Positions 45,123 to 54,149 of a DNA stretch of 64,000 bases are shown here, piece after piece. Every line of letters begins with the position of its first letter. Within the stretch, counting starts at the first letter, position 1. Made by a program: the position numbers and the translations under genes. Source of the stretch: Marisediminitalea lipolytica (GTDB lineage: Bacteria > Pseudomonadota > Gammaproteobacteria > Enterobacterales > Alteromonadaceae); NCBI RefSeq assembly GCF_001758465.1, contig NZ_MJIC01000009.1, positions 186,001 through 250,000 on the forward strand, in the 5' to 3' direction. A model generated the notes under the pieces. That model was not told the origin of the DNA. It made no database searches and saw only the letters and a list, made by a program, of their open reading frames with translations.

Positions 45123-46549
45123 CATTGTCTCTAACCCGCAGAAACCTATTAAAATTAATGGCACAAAGCTCAGCTGCCGCTGGCGTAATAAGTGCTGGCG
45201 GTTGTTCAACAGCAATGACGCCCGTTAATGATTTTGCCTGGAATGAAGAAGCGCAGGCTATTCGTAATCGCATTACACCGCCTGTTTTTCCTGACCGCTC
45301 TGTAACGATTACAGACTTAGGGGCTAAACCCGGAAAAGGCCACAATGTTGCCGCACAAATAAAGCAGGCAATTGAGCAGCTTGCGGAACAAGGCGGCGGT
45401 AAGGTGATTGTACCAGCAGGTGAGTTTTACACCGGCCCGGTACACCTGCTTTCTAACATTAATCTGCATATCGAAGAAGGCGCAGTACTGCACTTTATCC
45501 CCGAGCCGGAACTCTATAAACCTTATGTGTTTACGCGCTGGGAAGGCACTGAACTGATGGGCTATTCGCCTCTTATTTATGCCTTTGAGCAAACCAATGT
45601 GGCAGTAACCGGTAAAGGCACGTTAGAGGGCGGTGGCAGCCCCACTCACTGGTGGCCGTGGAAAGGCAAATGGAAAGAGGCTGACTGGGGCGACCATCCG
45701 GTTGAAAACCAAAAATTCACCCGCGATATTCTGCGTCAGATGGGCGAGGATAACGTGCCGGTGAGTGAGCGTGTGTTTGATGAGAATTACCTGCGCCCGC
45801 CATTTATCCAGCCATACCGATGCACCAATGTGCTGGTGGAAGGGGTAACCATTAAAAACTCACCGTTCTGGCTGGTTAATCCGGTACTGTGTGAAAACGT
45901 TACCGTGCGCGATGTGCACTGCGACAGCCATGGCCCTAACTCAGACGGTTGCGATCCGGAAAGCTGCAAGGATGTGCTGATTGAAGACTGTGTGTTTAAC
46001 ACCGGCGACGACTGTATTGCAATTAAATCGGGCCGTAATGGCGATGGCCGCCGTGTTGCTACGCCATGTGAAAATATCCTGATCAACGACTGCAAAATGG
46101 AAGCGGGTCATGGCGGAGTAGTGATCGGCAGTGAAATTTCCGGCGGCGTTGCTAATCTGTATGCCCAACACTGTGAAATGAGCAGTCCTGACCTGGATCG
46201 CGGCATTCGTATTAAAACCAATTCCATCCGCGGCGGGCATCTTAAAAACCTTAACTACCGTTACTTTCGCATCGGCAAAGTAAAGGATGCAATCGTTATC
46301 AACTTTTATTATGAAGAAGGCGATGTGGGGCAGTTTCAGCCCAAGCTGGAGGCTATTACCATTGATCACCTGCACGTAGTCGAAGCAAAGCGGGCATTTA
46401 TGATGCGTGGTTATCCACACACACCCATCACCGGAGTAACGCTTAAAAACATCACTTTTGAAAGCGTGGAAGCCCCCTCTGTGGTGGAAAACGTGGCTGA
46501 AGTCACGCAGCAAAACATCAGGGTAAACGGGCTGCCGTATGAGATTTGA
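45119..46549 (+). CDS. GH28 polygalacturonase, Tat-type lipoprotein
   Basis: A 476-residue GH28 enzyme, cutting alpha-1,4-galacturonic acid linkages. Signal: twin arginine in TRRNLLKLM and a lipobox SAGGC, so export by Tat with lipid anchoring is likely. All GH28 motifs appear: NSDGCDPESC, GDDCIAIKSG, GHGGVVIGSE and RGIRIKT, with three catalytic Asp. Length and the extended loops fit exo-polygalacturonases. The start is GTG overlapping the previous stop, with AAGGAG upstream. Last 11 bases overlap the pectinesterase gene. Confidence 0.92.
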   Translation: MTLSLTRRNLLKLMAQSSAAAGVISAGGCSTAMTPVNDFAWNEEAQAIRNRITPPVFPDRSVTITDLGAKPGKGHNVAAQIKQAIEQLAEQGGGKVIVPAGEFYTGPVHLLSNINLHIEEGAVLHFIPEPELYKPYVFTRWEGTELMGYSPLIYAFEQTNVAVTGKGTLEGGGSPTHWWPWKGKWKEADWGDHPVENQKFTRDILRQMGEDNVPVSERVFDENYLRPPFIQPYRCTNVLVEGVTIKNSPFWLVNPVLCENVTVRDVHCDSHGPNSDGCDPESCKDVLIEDCVFNTGDDCIAIKSGRNGDGRRVATPCENILINDCKMEAGHGGVVIGSEISGGVANLYAQHCEMSSPDLDRGIRIKTNSIRGGHLKNLNYRYFRIGKVKDAIVINFYYEEGDVGQFQPKLEAITIDHLHVVEAKRAFMMRGYPHTPITGVTLKNITFESVEAPSVVENVAEVTQQNIRVNGLPYEI

Positions 46550-47711
46550 GCTAATCAAAAAGAGCTGTTTATTCCTTTTTTTCATGGTGCTATGCGGGTG
46601 TGTAAGTACTAACAAGCCTGCTGACTTTGTGGTGAATGCACGGGTAAGTAACACCAATCCGGGCAGTATGAATAGTCATGGCGATAATCTGGTTACTTAT
46701 TCTACTATTCAGGCTGCTGTAGATGCAGCGCCGCTTGCTGACGAGCCATGGACCATAGTGATCGCCCCGGGTAACTATAATGAGCGCGTGGTGATCCGTC
46801 GCGCAGGATTGCGCTTAATTGGCAGTGGCAAAGGCAAAACCCGCATCACTTTTGATCGCTATGCCGGGCAGCCGGTGGAACCTGGCAGCAGCGAGACCTG
46901 GGGGACGTTTCGTACTGCGGTGGTGGAAGTGCTGGCCGAAGATGTGGGCCTGTACGACCTGACTATCGAAAATGGCTATGATTATCCGGCTGATGACCGC
47001 TTACCTAAAGGTCACCCTGATAAAATTCGTGGTACTCAGGCAGTAGCACTTAAAACAGGCGAACAGGCTGACCGCACACTCTTACAGCGAGTTGAGTTAC
47101 TGGGGTATCAGGATACGTTGTTTGTGCAGGAAGGGCGCACTTTTGTAACCGATAGCGAGATTCGTGGTCACGTAGATTTTATCTTTGGTGATGGCAATGC
47201 GTTGTTTGAAAATACCGACGTAATTTCCCGCCCCCGGGCACACCCAATGACCTTCACCGGCTATATCACCGCGCCCAGTACACTGCTCGATAGTTTTTAC
47301 GGCCTTACCTTTATTAACTGCCGGTTATTACGTGAGTTAGATGTGCCGGATAATTCTGTGCCCCTTGGCAGACCCTGGCATCCGACCAAAACCTTTACGG
47401 ATGGCCGTTATGCAGACCCTAATGCGGTAGGTAAATCAACCTTTATAAACACCTTTATGGATGCGCATATCGCCACTGTTGGCTGGAGCACCATGGGGGG
47501 CACTGCAAAAGATGGTAGTCGAAAGCAGTTTGATCCTCTTGAGGATGCGCGCTTTAGCGAATGGGGCAGTTATGGCCCTGGTGCAGTGTTGAACGCCAAG
47601 CGACCACAGGAAAAAGAAACCGCACTTGCTGATTATGCAAAACATAAAATACTGGACGGTTGGAACCCTCCTTTATTAAGTAAGGCGGGCGCAAACGCTC
47701 TTATCAAATAG
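46539..47711 (+). CDS. Pectinesterase (CE8), lipoprotein
   Basis: A 390-residue pectin methylesterase that removes methyl groups so polygalacturonase can act. Lipoprotein signal LCGC (residues 18-21). Catalytic motifs of the right-handed beta-helix: LGYQDTLFV (Gln, Asp), HVDFIFGDG (Asp nucleophile) and LGRPWHP. Last gene of the operon. Overlap with the GH28 gene implies translational coupling, so esterase and hydrolase are made together. Confidence 0.93.
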   Translation: MRFELIKKSCLFLFFMVLCGCVSTNKPADFVVNARVSNTNPGSMNSHGDNLVTYSTIQAAVDAAPLADEPWTIVIAPGNYNERVVIRRAGLRLIGSGKGKTRITFDRYAGQPVEPGSSETWGTFRTAVVEVLAEDVGLYDLTIENGYDYPADDRLPKGHPDKIRGTQAVALKTGEQADRTLLQRVELLGYQDTLFVQEGRTFVTDSEIRGHVDFIFGDGNALFENTDVISRPRAHPMTFTGYITAPSTLLDSFYGLTFINCRLLRELDVPDNSVPLGRPWHPTKTFTDGRYADPNAVGKSTFINTFMDAHIATVGWSTMGGTAKDGSRKQFDPLEDARFSEWGSYGPGAVLNAKRPQEKETALADYAKHKILDGWNPPLLSKAGANALIK

Positions 47712-47793
47712 CGCTGATGCAGGCTGTCAGCGCGTCTTCTGCCGGTAAATTTCAAAGTGCTTAAAAAAATTTCACTTTTTTTTTGTAAAAGCC

Positions 47794-47824
47794 CTTGAGT
47801 TTGTCCGGCTACTCCCCCATTTAT
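47794..47824 (+). promoter_or_regulatory. Sigma-32 heat-shock promoter of groES-groEL
   Basis: CTTGAG (47794-47799) and CCCCATTTAT (47815-47824) with a 15-base spacer match the sigma-32 consensus (CTTGAA, CCCCATNTA) and resemble the E. coli groE promoter. groES begins 117 bases further on. Confidence 0.85.
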
Positions 47825-47940
47825 CCACGCAGACAAGATTTTACGGCCTTTCGGGGCCAACTAGGTAAAGGTTGCATGACAACTTATGCAGCCAAAACAA
47901 CACTTAAATTGAATAGTTGATTTATTCAGGAGATTTGAAA

Positions 47941-48231
47941 ATGGCAATTCGTCCTTTACACGATCGCGTTATCGTCAAGCGCGCAGAGCAAGAAAGCAAA
48001 TCTGCTGGCGGTATCGTATTGACCGGTTCTGCGGCAGAAAAATCGACTCGCGGTGAAGTTATCGCTGTGGGCAACGGTCGCATTCTGGAGAATGGCGAAG
48101 TGAAAGCATTAGACGTAAAAGTCGGTGACACCGTTATTTTCAACGACGGTTACGGCGTAAAAACCGAGAAGCTGGACGATCAGGAAGTACTGATCATGAG
48201 CGAAAGCGACATTCTGGCAATCGTAGAATAA
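47941..48231 (+). CDS. groES: Co-chaperonin GroES
   Basis: A 96-residue heptameric lid for GroEL. N-terminal [14 protein letters not shown], mobile loop [16 protein letters not shown] and C-terminal ESDILAIVE. The frame extends eight codons upstream, but the ATG at 47941 has AGGAG upstream and matches the family start. It is 33 bases before groEL in one heat-shock operon. Confidence 0.98.
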   Translation: MAIRPLHDRVIVKRAEQESKSAGGIVLTGSAAEKSTRGEVIAVGNGRILENGEVKALDVKVGDTVIFNDGYGVKTEKLDDQEVLIMSESDILAIVE

Positions 48232-48252
48232 GAACCGTTTTAACCGAATTAA

Positions 48253-49911
<1,659 letters not shown>

Positions 49912-49938
49912 GCCACCCACTAAGCTAACGCTTTAAAG

Positions 49939-49966
49939 AAAGGCACTCTTCGGAGTGCCTTTTTTG
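49939..49966 (+). terminator. Terminator of groES-groEL
   Basis: AGGCACTC (49941-49948) pairs with GAGTGCCT (49953-49960) around a TTCG tetraloop, followed by TTTTTTG. Confidence 0.9.
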
Positions 49967-50021
49967 TTTAGAAGTTATTATCCGGTTTTCAGTTTCGCTT
50001 ATTCCCAAAAACCGTTTGTGA

Positions 50022-50453
50022 TTATTGTGCCGGAATACTTTGATAGCTTTTGTGGCTGCTTTGGCACCAAATGGAGTAGAAGCTATCGGTTTCAACTCTA
50101 CCGTCACTATGGACTACGTTACCCTTGAAGCCCGTGTAGCCACCGTAGCTATTTTTTGCATTAACTTCTAAACACACAAATTCAATCAGTCCCACAATTG
50201 TCGTCGGTTGTGCCTGATGGCGTTCTTCCGTGACGCGAGAAACCTTTATATTTCTAAACTGCGCAGAACCAGGATCTTTTAAATTGTATGATGCGATAGT
50301 TTTAGCCTTTTCGGCTATTTGTGCATCATCCATTTGATAAAAGATATTGTTGGCTGGATTAGTCACGCTTGTGTTTGGTGTGGTGCTGCACGCTGTTATA
50401 CAAATGGCTGAACAAGCTAGTGCGGTCGCTTTAAACTTTGAATAAAACTGCAA
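50022..50453 (-). CDS. Hypothetical lipoprotein
   Basis: A 143-residue protein with a lipoprotein signal (SAICITACS) and a body containing the phrase KDPGSAQFRNIKVSR, seen in small bacterial lipoproteins of unknown role, and two further cysteines (FVCLEV, SIWCQS). The GC content is low and codons differ from neighbours, as does the surrounding AT-rich DNA, so recent acquisition is possible. I do not recognise a function. Confidence 0.7.
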   Translation of the reverse strand: MQFYSKFKATALACSAICITACSTTPNTSVTNPANNIFYQMDDAQIAEKAKTIASYNLKDPGSAQFRNIKVSRVTEERHQAQPTTIVGLIEFVCLEVNAKNSYGGYTGFKGNVVHSDGRVETDSFYSIWCQSSHKSYQSIPAQ

Positions 50454-50875
50454 GAAAATACTCCTTTCTTATATATTAAAAGCGCCGAAAGATTACTTAT
50501 TTATCTTATATTTTTCAATATTTTAGAGGGTGTCTTTCCTTCTTTCTTTGGAGCCTTAAACTACGCAATCAATGGGTTGTCAACATTAGAGTAAAACCAG
50601 CCCTGAGAGTGATGTAGCAAAACAACGAAAGGCAAAAAGTAAACGCGCAAAAACCTATTGGCGAGCGTTTCTTATTAGGTTTAATCTTGGCAATTGCAGA
50701 CTTTAAAGAATGATCTGCAACCGGCTAAAAGAAAGAAAAACTGGCATTTTCAGATGATAAATGGCAATAATTTATTTGACTCAGCTAGGGAAAAGTAAAC
50801 GCGAACTACTGTTTATTTGTGCTTATATCAGTAGGCTTTTTCATTACGTATTTTCGTACCGACAGGGAAAGAACA
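50454..50875. other. Intergenic region, nothing recognised
   Basis: A 422-base AT-rich spacer between divergent genes. It must hold promoters for both sides; I see no clear consensus, operator, hairpin or small RNA. The longer plus-strand frame that starts at 50819 is treated as untranslated leader. Confidence 0.4.
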
Positions 50876-52195
50876 ATGAAGTTGGCTTTGGGTGTTACCG
50901 CGATAGTTTTATTACTGCTGGTGAGTGGTTGTGAAAAACAAGAGGCTCCGCAGCAAGCCGTTTACCAGCCAGCTTATCGTCCTGCTGACCTGACTGCCGG
51001 AACGAAATTTACTCCGCTACCCGCAAAAATTGTTACCACTCCCGAAATTAAAATTTTACCTGTGCCGTTACCGGCTTACGCCACTAACGTCAGCGCTATT
51101 TGGGGCGCAACCGGCAGGGATGATGCGGGCAATATTTATTACGGTGTTTCTACAGCCGGCGTGGCCGAAAGTGTAGGTAACGACAGCCGTACCGCGTATC
51201 TTTTCCAATACAATCCTGTTCTTGATATCACTACGGCGCAAAGTGATGTACTGAGCGAATTAAAACGAAGCGGCTTGTATCGGCCGGGAATGGGGCAGAA
51301 TAAACTACACAGCAAATTCTACCAGGCCGATGACGGTTATTTGTATTTCACAAGCTTTGACGAAGAAGGCGAAGATGATGTCACTAATCCCACGTGGGGC
51401 GGGCATCTGTGGCGTAAAAAGCCGGATGACATTCATTGGGAGCATCTGCTGTCTGCCGAAGAAGCGCTGGTAGCCTTAAATACTAACGGTCGTTATGTGT
51501 ATATGTTGGGGTACTGGGATCACGTGCTGTATCAGTATGATATCAGTAACGCAGCAGTAAAACGGACGGTAGTTGGCTCGGTAAAAAACCATGTGTCACG
51601 GAATTTTCTGGTCGACAGTCAAGGGCATGCTTATGTGCCTGCATTAACCGAGTCCGCAACGGGCGATATCAGTGTTGTACTTAATCACTACAATGAACAG
51701 CTTCAGTTACTGGCAACATATCCACTGGCAGACTACAACCATCCCAACCATATTAAATATCACCATGGCATTGTGGGATATACCGCTATGCGTAATGGCG
51801 ATATCTTCTTTACCACCAGCGACGGTAATCTGTATCAACTAAGCACCAGAGAAAACGGCCCACAAAAGCTGGTGGCTTATGGCAGTATGCACCCGCAGAA
51901 AAACACCTATATTGCTTCGCTGTTTTCCTTTGAGGGGCAGGAATATTTGCTTGGAGCGACCCAGGGCAGCAAAGCGGGAATGGAGTGGGTGATTTATCAC
52001 ACCGGCCTGAAATCCGCTATCACGTTACCGCTATCTGGTCCGGCAGTTAAACGGGCCGACTACTGGGGCACCAATACCAAGGATGATCAGGGGAATTTCT
52101 ATGTTGCAGGCTGGCAGCTGATTTCCAATGAGGCCGGCTATCAACCGGTATTTAGTAAGATATCGATTCCGGCGGCGTCTGCTGCTGGAAACTAG
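50876..52195 (+). CDS. Hypothetical lipoprotein with beta-propeller-like sequence
   Basis: About 439 residues after start correction. Lipoprotein signal LLLVSGCEK. The body has repeated patterns of YxxG, DDxGNxY and W-rich strands (DDAGNIYYGVSTAG, DSQGHAYVPALTE, RNGDIFFTTSDGNLY, DDQGNFYVAGWQL), suggesting a beta-propeller. The ATG at 50876 is preferred over 50819 because AGGGAAAG precedes it and the signal peptide starts there. No function recognised. Confidence 0.7.
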   Translation: MKLALGVTAIVLLLLVSGCEKQEAPQQAVYQPAYRPADLTAGTKFTPLPAKIVTTPEIKILPVPLPAYATNVSAIWGATGRDDAGNIYYGVSTAGVAESVGNDSRTAYLFQYNPVLDITTAQSDVLSELKRSGLYRPGMGQNKLHSKFYQADDGYLYFTSFDEEGEDDVTNPTWGGHLWRKKPDDIHWEHLLSAEEALVALNTNGRYVYMLGYWDHVLYQYDISNAAVKRTVVGSVKNHVSRNFLVDSQGHAYVPALTESATGDISVVLNHYNEQLQLLATYPLADYNHPNHIKYHHGIVGYTAMRNGDIFFTTSDGNLYQLSTRENGPQKLVAYGSMHPQKNTYIASLFSFEGQEYLLGATQGSKAGMEWVIYHTGLKSAITLPLSGPAVKRADYWGTNTKDDQGNFYVAGWQLISNEAGYQPVFSKISIPAASAAGN

Positions 52196-52373
52196 CTTAA
52201 GGCGTCGATACCTGCCGCACAGCAGCGGTCATCATAAGTAAAATCCGAATTTAACTGATTTAAAACAAACTCCTGCTATTTAGAATGGTGGGTTTCTGCC
52301 GATGAATTAAACTTAAGCCATTAGGGCAGAACACTAGCCGATGCAGAGACTTCGGCCTTTTTATGGAAAAAAC

Positions 52374-53978
52374 ATGTCAGTTAAAAGTATACAGGCAAAG
52401 TTAACGCTGGGATTGGTGGCCATAGCGATACTTACCATTTCTCTGAGCTACTGGAACACGGCCGTGGAAGAACGCGCATTGGCAGAGGAATTGGTGGAAA
52501 CCAATTTATGGCATACCGCAGATAACTACTTCGATTCTATCAATTCTTTTATGCTCACCGGCATGATGGATAAACGGCAAATTCTGCAGGACAAAATGCT
52601 CAAACGGGAAGATATCGTTGAAGCGCGGGTTATTCGTAGTGACAAAACCAAGTCTCTTTATGGCGCAGGTCATACGGATCAGGCCGCTGTGGACGAATTT
52701 GACCGCACAGCGTTAACCGGCAAGCGCCAGTCATTTTTCACCGATACGGCTGATGGTCGCACCTTTACCGTGATAGAACCGCTTATTGCCAGAACCGACT
52801 ACAAGGGGACTAACTGTCTGGGCTGTCACATGGCGCAGGATGGCGATGTACTTGGGGCCCTGCGACTCACAGCGTCACTCAAAAGCATCGATAAACGCAT
52901 CGATAAAAGTGTTACGCAAAGTGTGCTTATTCAGTTATTGGTGCTCACTGTTGCCTTTGCAGTTTTGCTTTGGTTTATTCATACCCTGGTGATAAGCCGC
53001 CTCAAAGGGTTAAGAAACAGCCTTACCAAGGTTGCCCGGGACATGGATTTAACCAGTTCCTTCCGCTCAGAATCCAGCGACGAAGTCGGTGACCTTTCCA
53101 ATGCGGTGGATACCACCTTACACAGCTTCAGAGAACATTTGGTCGAGGTGAATCAGTCTGCCGCTGAATTACTGGGCGTTGCGCAGGATTTAAAACGGGT
53201 CGCTAAACAAACCGACGACGCGGTAAGTGAGCAGAAATTGCAGACAGATTCAGTGGCCAGTGCGCTTACCGAAATGGAAGCGACCTCAGTAGATGTAAAA
53301 CAACGTACCGTTGAAGCGCAGGAAAAATCGGCTTCCACCGACAAGCTATCCGAAGATGGCATTCACGTTGCCGAACAGGCGCAAAATTCCATTTTTGTGT
53401 TGAGTCAGCATATTAGCGAAGCAGCCGCGGTTATCGATCAGCTCGACGCGCGTATTCAGTCGGTCACTCTGGTGCTGGATGTAATAGGCGGAATTGCTGA
53501 GCAAACCAATTTGCTGGCGCTGAATGCGGCTATCGAAGCGGCTCGTGCGGGTGAGCAGGGGCGTGGCTTTGCGGTGGTTGCCGACGAAGTTCGCTCGCTG
53601 GCTAAACGCACCCATGATTCTACCGACGAAATTAAGACTACCATAACGGCATTGCAAGCAGAGGCAGTACGGGCGGTAGACTCAATGAACCGCTCCACCG
53701 AAGAGGCCGCACAACGGGCCGATAGCGTTAAAACGGTGACTCAAACCCTGCAACGTATTGCAGAACATGTGGGGGAAATTGCCGAACTTAACACGCAAAT
53801 CGCCATGGCTGCCGATCAGCAAAGCGAGACAGCGTCTGAGATCCAACACAACACCATTAAAATCCGTGATATCGCCCACCAGTCTGAAGAAGTTGCTGAC
53901 CGGGCCATGCACAATAGCCAGCAATTGCTGGAGATGGCCGAGCAACTGCAACAGCATGTGGCCAAGTTCAAACTCTGA
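52374..53978 (+). CDS. Methyl-accepting chemotaxis protein with periplasmic c-type haem motif
   Basis: A chemoreceptor of about 534 residues. A first membrane helix (residues 9-26), a periplasmic domain of about 150 residues, a second helix (about 183-205: [17 protein letters not shown]), HAMP, then the signalling hairpin ([18 protein letters not shown]). In the periplasmic part CLGCHM, a CxxCH motif, marks covalent haem c attachment; flanking [20 protein letters not shown] resembles haem sensor domains such as the Tll0287-like family. It could sense oxygen, NO or redox state. An in-frame ATG at 52341 would add 11 residues but lacks a good ribosome site. It stands alone, with no che genes adjacent. 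Confidence 0.9.
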   Translation: MSVKSIQAKLTLGLVAIAILTISLSYWNTAVEERALAEELVETNLWHTADNYFDSINSFMLTGMMDKRQILQDKMLKREDIVEARVIRSDKTKSLYGAGHTDQAAVDEFDRTALTGKRQSFFTDTADGRTFTVIEPLIARTDYKGTNCLGCHMAQDGDVLGALRLTASLKSIDKRIDKSVTQSVLIQLLVLTVAFAVLLWFIHTLVISRLKGLRNSLTKVARDMDLTSSFRSESSDEVGDLSNAVDTTLHSFREHLVEVNQSAAELLGVAQDLKRVAKQTDDAVSEQKLQTDSVASALTEMEATSVDVKQRTVEAQEKSASTDKLSEDGIHVAEQAQNSIFVLSQHISEAAAVIDQLDARIQSVTLVLDVIGGIAEQTNLLALNAAIEAARAGEQGRGFAVVADEVRSLAKRTHDSTDEIKTTITALQAEAVRAVDSMNRSTEEAAQRADSVKTVTQTLQRIAEHVGEIAELNTQIAMAADQQSETASEIQHNTIKIRDIAHQSEEVADRAMHNSQQLLEMAEQLQQHVAKFKL

Positions 53979-54015
53979 CGGGGTTTCGTCGTCAAATTTA
54001 ACCCAATCAAAACAG

Positions 54016-54045
54016 TGCCGGCTATTCGCGCCGGCATTATTTTAT
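54016..54045 (+). terminator. Terminator after haem chemoreceptor gene
   Basis: TGCCGGC (54016-54022) pairs with GCCGGCA (54030-54036), followed by TTATTTTAT. Confidence 0.7.
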
Positions 54046-54149
54046 GCCGTGTCGACCGCGCTATTCTTTCCACTGGTCGGTAACCGCTAGGTTTACGGTA
54101 TATCTGTTGCTATATTGACAACAAATTATAACGGATACTAATAACGACA

